Shown one piece after another: positions 44,132 to 52,933 of a stretch of 64,000 bases of DNA; position 1 is the first letter of the stretch; each line of letters begins with the position of its first letter. The stretch is from an uncultured Eubacteriales bacterium (GTDB lineage Bacteria > Bacillota > Clostridia > Oscillospirales > CAG-272). The stretch lies in contig CAKRYT010000003.1 of NCBI GenBank assembly GCA_934432675.1, positions 111,724 to 175,723 of the forward strand, written 5' to 3'. The notes beneath the pieces were generated by a model. That model did no database searches, was not told the DNA's origin, and saw nothing but the letters and a program-made list of their open reading frames with translations. Position numbers and translations under genes: made by a program.

Positions 44132-45076
44132 ATGGAAGAGATTTTGATTTTGTCCTGCGCGGAGGTTGCGAGGGGCGGCGGCATCTGTCGCTGTACTTTG
44201 GACGGGGAGGGAAAACTCCGCAGGACGGGGCACTTCGCCTGCCCGAAACCGATGTATGCCGTCACGGGGGGCGGGAGACTCCACGTGCTGCTGCGCGCTC
44301 CCTTCGGGGACAGTGAAAACAGCGGGTACTTCTCCTGCCTGCCCGATTTTTCCGATACGACGGAGGTACGGGATACGCATGGAAAGTGCGCTTGCCATTT
44401 GGCGGTAGACGGCGATGACGTATACATCGCCAACTACTTGAGCGGCAATCTTGTGAAGAACTGCCGCGACGTCGTGACGCATACCGGTAGGGGTGCCAAC
44501 CTCCCGCGGCAGGATAAGCCGCACACCCATTTCGTCTGTTTTTCGCCGGATCGGCAATACGTGCTCTGCTGTGATCTCGGACTGGATACCGTGTTCATCT
44601 ACGACCGCCATCTGCATGAGGTCTCGCGGGCGCAGGTCCCCGGCGGGTACGGCATCCGCCATCTTGCTTTCCGTCCGGACGGCAAGGGGTTCTTCTCCGT
44701 CAATGAACTGGTGCCGTCCGTCAGCACTTTTGCGTATGCGGACGGTTGGGCGGAATGTATCGCCACGGAGCCCTTGCCGTGCACCGCGCCGGGGGCTACG
44801 GCGGCTGCGATCCGTTACGACGAGACGGAAAGCCGACTTTACGTATCCGTGCGCGGCGAAGATCGCCTGTTCGCGTTTGATGCGCGCGGCGGTCGACTTA
44901 CCCCGATCGGTGACGCACCGTGCGGCGGGAAAGGGCCGCGGGATTTCGCGCTTTTCGGCCGGTACATCGTGTGTACGAACGAGAATTCCGACAGTGTGAC
45001 GGTCTTGGACAAGTATACTTTCCGCGTTCTAGATGCCATGGAACTTGTCGGGCCGCTATGCGTCCTGAAAGTATGA
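44132..45076 (+). CDS. Lactonase-like beta-propeller protein
   Basis: A 314-residue protein of the 6-phosphogluconolactonase (YbhE/Pgl) type seven-bladed propeller. Repeats include HLAVDGDDVYIANYLSGNLV, HTHFVCFSPDRQYVLCCDLGLDTV, HLAFRPDGKGFFSVNEL and GGKGPRDFALFGRYIVCTNE. The family hydrolyses sugar lactones. It begins 12 bases after the RraA-like gene and would open a lactone to feed the sugar-acid dehydratase. The upstream ribosome site is weak. Confidence 0.82.
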   Translation: MEEILILSCAEVARGGGICRCTLDGEGKLRRTGHFACPKPMYAVTGGGRLHVLLRAPFGDSENSGYFSCLPDFSDTTEVRDTHGKCACHLAVDGDDVYIANYLSGNLVKNCRDVVTHTGRGANLPRQDKPHTHFVCFSPDRQYVLCCDLGLDTVFIYDRHLHEVSRAQVPGGYGIRHLAFRPDGKGFFSVNELVPSVSTFAYADGWAECIATEPLPCTAPGATAAAIRYDETESRLYVSVRGEDRLFAFDARGGRLTPIGDAPCGGKGPRDFALFGRYIVCTNENSDSVTVLDKYTFRVLDAMELVGPLCVLKV

Positions 45077-45085
45077 GGGAGATTT

Positions 45086-45598
45086 ATGAATTTTGAAGAA
45101 ATTTGTCGGGAACGTTTTTCGGTGCGTTCCTTTTCGGAGCGGCAGGTGGAGCCGGAGACGCTGGAACGGATCCTCGGGATGATCCGCCTTGCTCCGACCG
45201 CCCTCAATCACCAGCCCTACCGCATACAGGTGGCACAGAGCGATGCGGCACTCGCAAAACTGGTGGGGGCAAAAGCTACACTGTACGGCGCGCGCACCGT
45301 CCTGCTCCTCTGCTCGGACAGGGACCTCGCCTGGGCAAACCGTTACAGCGGGGAGCCCGGTATCCTGATCGATATGGGGATTGTGACGGCGACGGCGTTG
45401 TATGCGGCGACTGCGTGCGGCGTGGACAGTTGTTGCGTCTGTAATTTCGATCCGGACGCCGTGCACCGCGCGTTTGACCTCCCGGACCACCTCTCGGTGG
45501 ATGCGCTCATCCTCCTCGGGTACCGCACCGAGGGGTGCCTCCCCTCGGTGCGCCACAATCTCCGTCGCAGTACGGAAGAATTTACGGACCGCCTGTAA
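45086..45598 (+). CDS. Nitroreductase-family flavoprotein
   Basis: A 170-residue protein with the FMN-binding N-terminus RFSVRSFSERQVEPETLERIL, the APTALNHQPYRI substrate-side segment and DMGIVTATALYAATACGVDSC. It is shorter than typical nitroreductases (about 200) but complete at both ends. The family reduces nitroaromatics or quinones with NAD(P)H; the natural role is unknown. It lies 9 bases after the lactonase-like gene and closes the cluster. Confidence 0.88.
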   Translation: MNFEEICRERFSVRSFSERQVEPETLERILGMIRLAPTALNHQPYRIQVAQSDAALAKLVGAKATLYGARTVLLLCSDRDLAWANRYSGEPGILIDMGIVTATALYAATACGVDSCCVCNFDPDAVHRAFDLPDHLSVDALILLGYRTEGCLPSVRHNLRRSTEEFTDRL

Positions 45599-45606
45599 AA
45601 CCAAAG

Positions 45607-45665
45607 GCGCGTTTCGGCTGAAAACGATATCAATCGTTTTTATGAGAGCCGGGACGCGCTTTTTT
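45607..45665 (+). terminator. Bipartite hairpin terminator
   Basis: An outer 13-bp stem with two G-U pairs (45607-45619 with 45647-45659) encloses an inner perfect stem AAAACGAT/ATCGTTTT (45621-45628 with 45633-45640), followed by a six-base T run. It ends the sugar-acid cluster. Confidence 0.85.
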
Positions 45666-45667
45666 GA

Positions 45668-45696
45668 TTGACATTTTGCGGTGTACCTGTTACAAT
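45668..45696 (+). promoter_or_regulatory. Sigma-A promoter of the feo operon
   Basis: A perfect TTGACA (45668-45673), a 17-base spacer and TACAAT (45691-45696). The 85-base leader can form a short TCTGTG/CACAGA stem. No recognisable Fur or DtxR box was identified by eye. Confidence 0.8.
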
Positions 45697-45780
45697 TTCA
45701 GTGTAGTCAATCTGTGTTTTCCGCGCCTCCCGCAGGCATGCGGCACAGAACTTTAATGGCAACATGAGAGAGAAAACTGT

Positions 45781-46080
45781 ATGACACTGGATCATTTGCG
45801 GGTGGGGGAGTCTGCCGAGATCGTTTCTGTCGGCGGTGAGGGCGCACTCCGCAACCGCCTGATTGATATGGGGCTCATCCCGCGTACCCGCCTGACCTTG
45901 CGGAAGGTGGCACCGATGGGCGACCCGATCGAAATCCGCATCCGCGGTTATGAACTGACGCTCCGTTTGGAGGATGCCGCCAATATTACTATCGCGCCGC
46001 TTACAAAGACCGCTGCTCCCGTGCCCGCCGGAGAGCCGGGGGGAGACGCCGTTACAGTCGGCGGGGAGGCGAAGCCGTGA
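45781..46080 (+). CDS. feoA: Ferrous iron transport protein A
   Basis: A 99-residue SH3-like protein: TLDHLRVGESAEIVSVGGEG, LRNRLIDMGLIPRTRLTL, and DPIEIRIRGYELTLRLEDA match FeoA. It is thought to modulate FeoB. A 20-residue C-terminal Pro/Ala/Gly tail is lineage specific. Its stop overlaps the feoB GTG start by four bases (GTGA), the usual tight coupling. Confidence 0.95.
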   Translation: MTLDHLRVGESAEIVSVGGEGALRNRLIDMGLIPRTRLTLRKVAPMGDPIEIRIRGYELTLRLEDAANITIAPLTKTAAPVPAGEPGGDAVTVGGEAKP

Positions 46081-48089
46081 AGTTTGCACTGGTAGGGAAC
46101 CAAAATTGCGGGAAAACCGCGCTTTTCAATGCCCTCACGGGGATGCGTTGTCACGTCGGCAACTTCCCGGGGGTCACGGTGGAGCAAAAGATCGGAGAGA
46201 TACGGGGCAAGCAGGGGTGCTCGGTGGTTGACCTGCCGGGGATTTACTCCTTGCGTCCCTATACGCAGGAGGAGGTCGTCACGCGGGATTTCATCCTGAA
46301 CGAGAAACCCGATTGCCTCATCAATATCACGGACGCGACCAACATCGAGCGCAACCTCTATCTGACCATGCAACTCCTGGAACTGGATACGCCGATGGTG
46401 CTCGCGCTGAACATGATGGACGAGGTACGTGCCAACGGCGGTACCATCGATGTGGAGAAGATGAGTCGGGAACTCGGCATCCCCGTGGTGCCGATCAGTG
46501 CCATCAAAGACGAGGGCGTGTCGGAACTCATCGACCGCGCCATCGAGACGGCGAAAAGCCATACATTGCCGGTGCGTGCCGATTTCTGCGTGCAGAACTC
46601 CCCCTGCCACCGGTGCATCCATGCCGTGATGCACCTGGTGCAGGACCACGCCGAGGCTGAGGGACTGCCGCTCCGCTTCTGCGCTTCCAAGATTATTGAG
46701 AGCGACAATGACATCGCCGATCGGCTGGGGCTGGACGGCAATGAGCGGGAACTCATCGAGCACTGCCTCTTGCAGTTGGAGGCCGAGTCCGGCCTGGACC
46801 GCAATGCCGCGCTTGCGGACATGCGCTACACTTTTATCGAGGCGGTGGTCAGTGCCTCCGTCGTGAAGTGCAGTGAGAGCCGGGAACACCGCCGCTCCGT
46901 TTCGATCGACAAGGTCCTGACCGGTAAATATACCGCCATTCCCGTATTTCTCGGCGTGATGCTGCTGATTTTTTGGCTGACGTTCAACGTCATCGGTGCC
47001 GCCCTGCAACGTCTCCTGCAATTCGGTATCGGTAAACTCTCCGATGTCGTGGACGCGGCACTGACTTCTTTCGGTCTGAATCCGGTGGTCCACAGCCTGA
47101 TTATCGACGGTATTTTCAACGGGGTCGGCAGTGTGCTTTCATTCCTGCCGATCATCGTCACCCTGTTCTTTTTCCTCTCCATTTTGGAGGACAGCGGCTA
47201 TATGGCGCGTATCGCGTTCGTTATGGACAAGCCGCTGCGCCGCCTTGGGCTGTCCGGACGCTCGTTCGTGCCGATGCTGATCGGTTTCGGGTGTTCCGTG
47301 CCTGCCGTCATGGCAACGCGCACCGTCTCCTCCGACCGTGACCGGAAGATGACGATGCTGCTCGTACCCTATATGAGTTGTTCGGCGAAAATCCCGATTT
47401 ATTCCGTGTTTGTTGCCGCATTTTTCCCGGGGCGCGGGGCACTCGTCATGTTTGCCCTGTATGTGACCGGGCTTCTGCTTGGTATCCTTGTGGCATTGCT
47501 GCTTGGGCATACCACCTTCCGCGGTAAACCGGTGCCGTTTGTCATGGAACTCCCCAACTATCGTTTTCCGTCTCCCCGCAGCGTTGGTCTGCTCCTGTGG
47601 GAGAAGGCGCGCGATTTTCTGGAACGCGCGTTCTCCGTGATCTTTATCGCGACGGTCATCATCTGGTTTTTGCAGAGTTTTGACTACCGTCTGAATCCCG
47701 TTGCCGATTCCTCGCAGAGTATGCTGGCGGTGATCGGGCAGTGGATCGCGGTAATCTTCAAGCCGCTCGGCTTCGGTGACTGGCGTTTTTCCACGGCATT
47801 GATTTCCGGTTTCATCGCAAAGGAGCAGGTCGTCTCGACGCTCGGCGTCCTCGCGGGGTGCGAGGTTACCGCCCTTTACAAGGTGCTCCCCGCCATGTTC
47901 TCCTCGACGCTCGCCGCGGTCAGTTTTCTTGTGTTTACGCTGCTGTACACGCCGTGCGTCGCGGCGGTCGCCGCCCTGCGCCGTGAGTTCAATTCGCGCC
48001 TCACCACCGTCGGCATCGTGCTGACCCAGTGCGGTGTGGCGTGGGTCGTCGCCTGCCTTGTGTATAACGTCGGGAGATTGTTCCGATGA
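46077..48089 (+). CDS. feoB: Ferrous iron transporter B
   Basis: A 670-residue GTP-dependent iron transporter. The N-terminal G domain shows G1 GNQNCGKT at 7-14, the NFPGVTVEQK switch, DLPGIYSLRPYTQEE and NMMD. The membrane part has two Gate motifs with cysteines (IGFGCSVPAVMATRT and YMSCSAKIPIY) and about eight to ten helices. It starts with GTG overlapping the feoA stop. A Cys-rich small protein gene follows with a four-base overlap. Confidence 0.97.
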   Translation: MKFALVGNQNCGKTALFNALTGMRCHVGNFPGVTVEQKIGEIRGKQGCSVVDLPGIYSLRPYTQEEVVTRDFILNEKPDCLINITDATNIERNLYLTMQLLELDTPMVLALNMMDEVRANGGTIDVEKMSRELGIPVVPISAIKDEGVSELIDRAIETAKSHTLPVRADFCVQNSPCHRCIHAVMHLVQDHAEAEGLPLRFCASKIIESDNDIADRLGLDGNERELIEHCLLQLEAESGLDRNAALADMRYTFIEAVVSASVVKCSESREHRRSVSIDKVLTGKYTAIPVFLGVMLLIFWLTFNVIGAALQRLLQFGIGKLSDVVDAALTSFGLNPVVHSLIIDGIFNGVGSVLSFLPIIVTLFFFLSILEDSGYMARIAFVMDKPLRRLGLSGRSFVPMLIGFGCSVPAVMATRTVSSDRDRKMTMLLVPYMSCSAKIPIYSVFVAAFFPGRGALVMFALYVTGLLLGILVALLLGHTTFRGKPVPFVMELPNYRFPSPRSVGLLLWEKARDFLERAFSVIFIATVIIWFLQSFDYRLNPVADSSQSMLAVIGQWIAVIFKPLGFGDWRFSTALISGFIAKEQVVSTLGVLAGCEVTALYKVLPAMFSSTLAAVSFLVFTLLYTPCVAAVAALRREFNSRLTTVGIVLTQCGVAWVVACLVYNVGRLFR

Positions 48090-48421
48090 AAGCGACGGAC
48101 ATCGTCATCCTGCTCACGGTGGCGGCGGCGTTCGTCGCCGCCGTGGTCCATTCAATCCGCGCCCGCAAAAAGCGCGGCGGCGGTTGCGGTTGCGGCTGCG
48201 GTTGTGCGGACTGCCATGCCGCCGCGCCGTGCGGGGGCCATGATAAAAAACGTTCCGCGGAGGCAAAACCGTGCCGTCAGGAGGGTGACACGCCCTCCCG
48301 CGGTGCCGCGTCCTCCGCGGCGCACCGCACCGGTACGTCTCCCGTCGACGGTACGGAGGGCTCCGTCAATGCACCTGTGCCCGCCGTCGTCGGGGCGGTT
48401 TTACCGAAAGACAAATTATAA
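48086..48421 (+). CDS. FeoB-associated Cys-rich membrane protein
   Basis: A 111-residue protein: one membrane helix (DIVILLTVAAAFVAAVVHSI), then a basic stretch and the cysteine cluster GGGCGCGCGCADCHAAAPC, then a disordered tail. Small proteins of this form commonly follow feoB in Firmicutes and are called FeoB-associated Cys-rich proteins; a role in metal or redox handling is proposed but unproven. Its start overlaps the feoB stop by four bases. The 60-residue tail after the cysteine cluster is longer than I expect for the family. Confidence 0.85.
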   Translation: MKATDIVILLTVAAAFVAAVVHSIRARKKRGGGCGCGCGCADCHAAAPCGGHDKKRSAEAKPCRQEGDTPSRGAASSAAHRTGTSPVDGTEGSVNAPVPAVVGAVLPKDKL

Positions 48422-48442
48422 AAGTCATAAGGGAACGCATAT

Positions 48443-50071
48443 ATGCTCAAAATACAAACCGTTTCGGCACTGGAAAAAGTTTTGCCGCGTGCCGCCGTCC
48501 GCCTGCCGCAGGGGGAGGGCGTCTGTCTTTCAGGCTCCGTGAATGCCTTTCAGGTCGTCGTGTATGCGGACAGACCCGTGCGACGTTGCCGCCTGACGGC
48601 GGAGAGCCCGATTCCCGTCGTTATGACCTCCGAAATATATACGACCGCCCTCTTCACCTCAAACGCATGGCATGACGATTATATCGTCGGGGAGGGGGAG
48701 TCCGTTTTTCCCGATGCGCTCCTGCCGTATGCGTCCGAGGAGTTCTCGCTCGCCGCGGGCGTCAACCATAGCTTTTGGGTAAAGATTCCTGCCGGAGCCC
48801 CTCTCGGCACACACACACTCGTTTTCCGTGCGGAAAACATAGAGAAGCCGGAAGATGTCTGCAAATGCCGTTACGTGCTGACCGTCCTTGACGGCACGCC
48901 CGACGAGAGTGATCTCATCGTCACCAAGTGGATCCACAGTGACTGCATCGCCGAGGCGTGCGGTGTCACGCCGTTTGACGAGGCGTTTTACACGGCGTTC
49001 GGGAACTACGTCCGCGCCGCCGCGGAGAGCGGGCAGACCATGGTGTACATACCGATGTTCACCCCGCCGCTGGATACCGCCGTCGGCACGGAACGCCTGA
49101 CCGTCCAGAGTGTCGGCGTGGCCGAGGAGGGTGACGGGTATCACTTCGACTTCACGCGGTTTGACAGGCTCATTGCCATCTGCCGCGCGGCCGGCATCCG
49201 CCATTTCGAACTGTCGCATCTGTTCACGCAGTGGGGGGCGGAGAAGTGCCCGAAAATCATGGTCACGCGCCCGGACGGGTCGGAATACCGCCGTTTCGGC
49301 TGGGATACCCCCTCCGACGGCGATGACTATACGGCGTTTCTCGCCGCCTTCCTGCCGACGCTCGCCGACCATGTGCGCGCGCTCGGTATTTTCGACGTGA
49401 CCTATCTCCATCTTTCCGACGAGCCGTCGGGCAGCCACCTCGACCGGTACGTCCGTCTCTATGGGACCGTGAAACGGTATGCCGGCGGGCTGCCGATCAT
49501 GGACGCGCTCAGCGACTTCGCCTTCGCGGAGCGCGGCGTCCCCGACCTCCCCGTGGTGGAAGAGGGACACGAGAAACCGTTTGTCGGGCACCACGTGCCG
49601 TTTCTGCTCTACTATGCCTGTAATAACGACCGGGACAACCTGCCCAACATCTTTATGAGCCTCCCGCACCTGCGCGTGCGTGTGCTCGGGATTATGCTCT
49701 TTATCACGGGTGCCAAAGGCTTTTTGCATTGGGGTTTCAATTTCTATCATACGGCACTTTCACTCCGCCGTATCGACCCGTATCGCTCCTGCGACGGGGG
49801 AGAGACGTTCCCCGCGGGGGACCCCTTCGTCGTGTACCCCGACGGCGGGCTCGGCGTTTACAGCTCGGTCAGACAGGAGATTTTCACGCTCGCGATGCAG
49901 GACTATCGACTGCTTCTGACCGCCGAACGGTTGTACGGGCGTGCGTGGGTGCTTTCGCTCTTGCGCCGTCACGGTTTCCGTGATATCACCGATTATACCC
50001 GCGCGGAGAGCGATTTTGATGCGATGCTGCTGGAACTGAATACCGCGATCGTAAAGAAACAAGAGAGATAA
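48443..50071 (+). CDS. DUF4091 protein, GH123-like glycoside hydrolase
   Basis: A 542-residue protein without a signal peptide. The N-terminal beta-sandwich (residues 1-150) leads into a barrel with HLSDEPSGSHLDRY near 322-335; the Asp-Glu pair there matches the catalytic DE of GH123 beta-N-acetylgalactosaminidases, which use substrate-assisted catalysis. The end (GFLHWGFNFYH, then FVVYPDGG, then LAMQDYRLLLTAERLYG) is DUF4091-like. Family assignment is from motif recall. It acts inside the cell, so its substrate must be imported. It begins a three-gene cassette with a GH109-like and a NahK-like protein. Confidence 0.75.
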   Translation: MLKIQTVSALEKVLPRAAVRLPQGEGVCLSGSVNAFQVVVYADRPVRRCRLTAESPIPVVMTSEIYTTALFTSNAWHDDYIVGEGESVFPDALLPYASEEFSLAAGVNHSFWVKIPAGAPLGTHTLVFRAENIEKPEDVCKCRYVLTVLDGTPDESDLIVTKWIHSDCIAEACGVTPFDEAFYTAFGNYVRAAAESGQTMVYIPMFTPPLDTAVGTERLTVQSVGVAEEGDGYHFDFTRFDRLIAICRAAGIRHFELSHLFTQWGAEKCPKIMVTRPDGSEYRRFGWDTPSDGDDYTAFLAAFLPTLADHVRALGIFDVTYLHLSDEPSGSHLDRYVRLYGTVKRYAGGLPIMDALSDFAFAERGVPDLPVVEEGHEKPFVGHHVPFLLYYACNNDRDNLPNIFMSLPHLRVRVLGIMLFITGAKGFLHWGFNFYHTALSLRRIDPYRSCDGGETFPAGDPFVVYPDGGLGVYSSVRQEIFTLAMQDYRLLLTAERLYGRAWVLSLLRRHGFRDITDYTRAESDFDAMLLELNTAIVKKQER

Positions 50072-50076
50072 AAACG

Positions 50077-51306
50077 ATGGATAAAGTCAGAATCGGGATG
50101 GTGGGGCTCGGACAGAGGGGCAGCGTGCTCCTGCGTACGCTCCTGGCCATTGAAGACGCGGAGATCGTCGCGGTGTGCGACGTGTATGAGGACCGCCGCA
50201 CGGCGGCGGTCGGGACCGTCGAAGAAAAACGCGCGCACACACCGCGCGCCTACGAAAATTATCGGGAACTGCTGGGGGACCCGGCGGTCGATCTCGTGTT
50301 CATCTGCTCCTCCTGGGAGGTACATATCCGGCAGGCGATCGAAAGCATGCGGGCGGGGAAGGTGACGGCGGTCGAGGTCGGCGGTGCCTATACGCTCGAC
50401 GAGTGCTGGGATCTGGTCGACGCCTATGAGGAGACGGGCACGCCCGTTATGATGCTCGAAAACTGCTGTTACGACCGCTTTGAGCTGCTGTCCACGGCAC
50501 TCGTGCGCCGGGGGATGCTCGGTGAGGTCGTACATTGCCACGGTGCGTACAGCCACGATCTGCGGGAGGAGATTCTCGGTGGGAACGTCCATCGGCATTA
50601 CCGCCTCCGCAACTACCTGACCCGCAACTGTGAGAACTATCCGACGCATGAAATCGGGCCGATCGCGCGGCTCCTCGGCATCAATCGGGGCAACCGCATG
50701 ACCCGCCTCGTCTCCGTCGCCAGCAAAGCGCGCGGGCTGGAAGCGTTTGAGACGTCGGATAAAAACCCCGACCCGACGCTCGTCGGTACGAAGTTTGCCC
50801 AGGGTGACATCGTCAGTACCATCATCACCTGTGAGGGCGGCGAGACGATCACGCTCACGCTCGACACCACCCTCCCGAAGTATTATTCGCGGGAGTTTAC
50901 GGTGCGCGGTACCAAAGGGTTGACTAGTCAGGAGGCCAATATGGTCCTGATCGAGAGCGAGCACACGGATATGCACGATACTTCCGTCACCTCCGAGACA
51001 CTGCGTAAGTACCTGGACAACGCAGACGGATATGCCGCGTACCTGCCGGACTTCTGGCGGAACATCACGGACGAGGCGCGCGCTCTCGGGCACGGCGGAA
51101 TGGATTATTATATGTGCTCCGAACTCATCCGCTGCGTGCGGGAGGGCAGAGAAATGCCGATCGACGTCTACGATGCCGCGGCATGGGCATCGATCACCCC
51201 CCTCTCCGAAATTTCGATCCGCACGGGCGAGGCGGTGGAGATTCCGGACTTTACACGCGGAAAATATCGCGAAAGGCCTTTGGAGGACGTGGTGTCGCTG
51301 GTGTGA
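50077..51306 (+). CDS. Gfo/Idh/MocA-fold protein, GH109-like
   Basis: A 409-residue protein with a Rossmann domain opening IGMVGLGQRGSVLL. The usual oxidoreductase motif E-K-P is replaced by VEVGGAYTLDECWDLVDAYE, followed by MMLENCCYDRFELL and a His-Glu site in YPTHEIGP. These features match GH109 glycosidases, which use tightly bound NAD for retaining hydrolysis of alpha-N-acetylgalactosaminides. An ordinary sugar dehydrogenase remains possible. It starts five bases after the DUF4091 gene. No signal peptide is seen, so it would be cytoplasmic. Confidence 0.8.
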   Translation: MDKVRIGMVGLGQRGSVLLRTLLAIEDAEIVAVCDVYEDRRTAAVGTVEEKRAHTPRAYENYRELLGDPAVDLVFICSSWEVHIRQAIESMRAGKVTAVEVGGAYTLDECWDLVDAYEETGTPVMMLENCCYDRFELLSTALVRRGMLGEVVHCHGAYSHDLREEILGGNVHRHYRLRNYLTRNCENYPTHEIGPIARLLGINRGNRMTRLVSVASKARGLEAFETSDKNPDPTLVGTKFAQGDIVSTIITCEGGETITLTLDTTLPKYYSREFTVRGTKGLTSQEANMVLIESEHTDMHDTSVTSETLRKYLDNADGYAAYLPDFWRNITDEARALGHGGMDYYMCSELIRCVREGREMPIDVYDAAAWASITPLSEISIRTGEAVEIPDFTRGKYRERPLEDVVSLV

Positions 51307-51367
51307 CACGTGGCTTCCTACATAAAATTAAAGGGAATAACCGACCGACGATCGGGGAGAAGACAAA

Positions 51368-52492
51368 ATGATTGAGAACGACGCATTTTTCAGCGAGCTT
51401 GCGACCCATTTTGCTATTGACGGGGCGTACGTCTCCTGCATCCGCTACGGCGCGGGGCATATCAACGATACCTTCTGCCTGACGGTGGAGAGGGAGGGGG
51501 TAAGGACCCGCTACATTCTCCAACGCATCAATCACCGCCTGTTCAAAAACGTCGGGGAACTCATGCACAATATCGAACTCGTGACGGCGTTCTGCCGAGA
51601 GAGCGTACTCGCCCGCGGCGGCGACCCCGCGCGTGAGTGCTTGCAGATCGTGCCGACAAAGACGGGAGAGAGCTACTATTTTGACGGCACGGACTATTTC
51701 CGCGTCTATGTGTTCATCGAGGGGGCGACGACCTATCAGTCGGTGCGCGCACCCAGGGACTTCTACGAGAGCGCGGTGGCGTTCGGTCGCTTTGCCTCGC
51801 TCCTTGCGAAGTTCGACGCGTCGCAGCTCTATGAGGTCCTGCCCGATTTCCATAACACCCGCGTGCGGTACCGGAACTTCCTCGCCGCCGTGGAGGCAGA
51901 CGTCTGCGGGCGGGCACGTGAGGTAGAGCGTGAGATTACATGGGTGAAAGAACATTCCTCCCTGTGCGGGAAGATCGTCGACAGAATTGAGAGCGGGGAA
52001 ATACCGCTCCGCGTGACGCACAACGATACCAAGCTCAATAACGTCATGCTGGACGATCAGACGGGGGAGGGGCTCGCGGTCATTGACCTCGATACGGTCA
52101 TGCCCGGGTCGCTGTGCTACGACTTCGGCGACAGCATCCGCTTCGGCTGTAACTCCGGCGCGGAGGACGAGCCCGACCTTAACCGGGTGCATTTCCGCTT
52201 TGACCTCTATGAGACCTATCTGGCCGGTTATCTCTCCGCCGTCGGCGACGGCATCACGGAGACGGAGCGGCGGTATCTCGCCATGGGCGCGATCCTCATG
52301 ACCTACGAGTGCGGGATGCGGTTCCTTACCGATTACCTCGAAGGGGATGTGTACTTCCGCACGACGCGCCCGGGGCAGAACCTCGACCGCGCGCATACGC
52401 AGTTCCGCATGGTCGACGAGATGCTTGCGGTCTACGACCGTATGCTCGCCGCGGCGACGAAGCCCTTTCACGGCAAGCCCCGCCGCCACTGA
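51368..52492 (+). CDS. APH-fold sugar kinase, NahK-like
   Basis: A 374-residue phosphotransferase of the aminoglycoside/choline kinase fold. RVTHNDTKLNNVMLDD near 215-230 is the catalytic loop and AVIDLDTVMPGSLCYDFGD near 237-255 is the metal-binding Asp segment; GAGHINDTFCLTVE is the N-terminal nucleotide loop. Its length and motifs resemble N-acetylhexosamine 1-kinase (NahK), which makes GalNAc-1-P or GlcNAc-1-P from free sugar. It follows two candidate GalNAc-releasing enzymes, which supports this substrate (inference). GGGGAGAAG precedes the ATG. Confidence 0.78.
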   Translation: MIENDAFFSELATHFAIDGAYVSCIRYGAGHINDTFCLTVEREGVRTRYILQRINHRLFKNVGELMHNIELVTAFCRESVLARGGDPARECLQIVPTKTGESYYFDGTDYFRVYVFIEGATTYQSVRAPRDFYESAVAFGRFASLLAKFDASQLYEVLPDFHNTRVRYRNFLAAVEADVCGRAREVEREITWVKEHSSLCGKIVDRIESGEIPLRVTHNDTKLNNVMLDDQTGEGLAVIDLDTVMPGSLCYDFGDSIRFGCNSGAEDEPDLNRVHFRFDLYETYLAGYLSAVGDGITETERRYLAMGAILMTYECGMRFLTDYLEGDVYFRTTRPGQNLDRAHTQFRMVDEMLAVYDRMLAAATKPFHGKPRRH

Positions 52493-52834
52493 GCGGATAG
52501 CCCGGCCACGCGGAGGGACGGCTCCCGACCTGCCCCTGCCGTGACCTCCGTCACACAAAACACGACCGCACGGGATATATTGAAATATATATGGACGAAA
52601 AAACGTTCGGGACTTGTCCGGAAGGATAAAAACGGCTCCGGGGCGCATAAACGGCGGTAAACCGGCGTGTCCGGGACGTCGATGCATCCGGCGGACGGGT
52701 GCCGAAATATTTGAAAACCAAGACAAATTTGCATAACACGCTATTAAAAATTGCAAATTATCACCAAACATGGGCGAAAAATCTATCAATAACACGGGAA
52801 AATAACTGAAAAATCGAAAAAGTTGCAAAAATAC
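52493..52834. other. Non-coding region upstream of the Opp operon
   Basis: About 340 bases with no convincing gene. The left part is GC-rich; the right part turns strongly AT-rich. A small inverted repeat ATATATT/GA/AATATAT lies near 52577-52592. No clear terminator for the upstream cassette is seen. Confidence 0.4.
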
Positions 52835-52863
52835 TTGACAGGCGCGTCATAATAAGGTACAAT
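52835..52863 (+). promoter_or_regulatory. Sigma-A promoter of the Opp operon
   Basis: A perfect TTGACA (52835-52840), a 17-base spacer and TACAAT (52858-52863), 70 bases before the start of the binding protein gene, in AT-rich DNA. Confidence 0.82.
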
Positions 52864-52933
52864 CTCACTAATCATCGAACGACCGTACGGTTGTTTGTGG
52901 ATAATCTATTTTCAGATGAAATGGGAGGTTATT

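Noticed and set aside
48170..48240. GC-only repeated stretch in the FeoB-associated gene as a possible short tandem repeat
   Set aside because: It encodes alternating Gly/Cys codons of the cysteine cluster and is explained by the protein.
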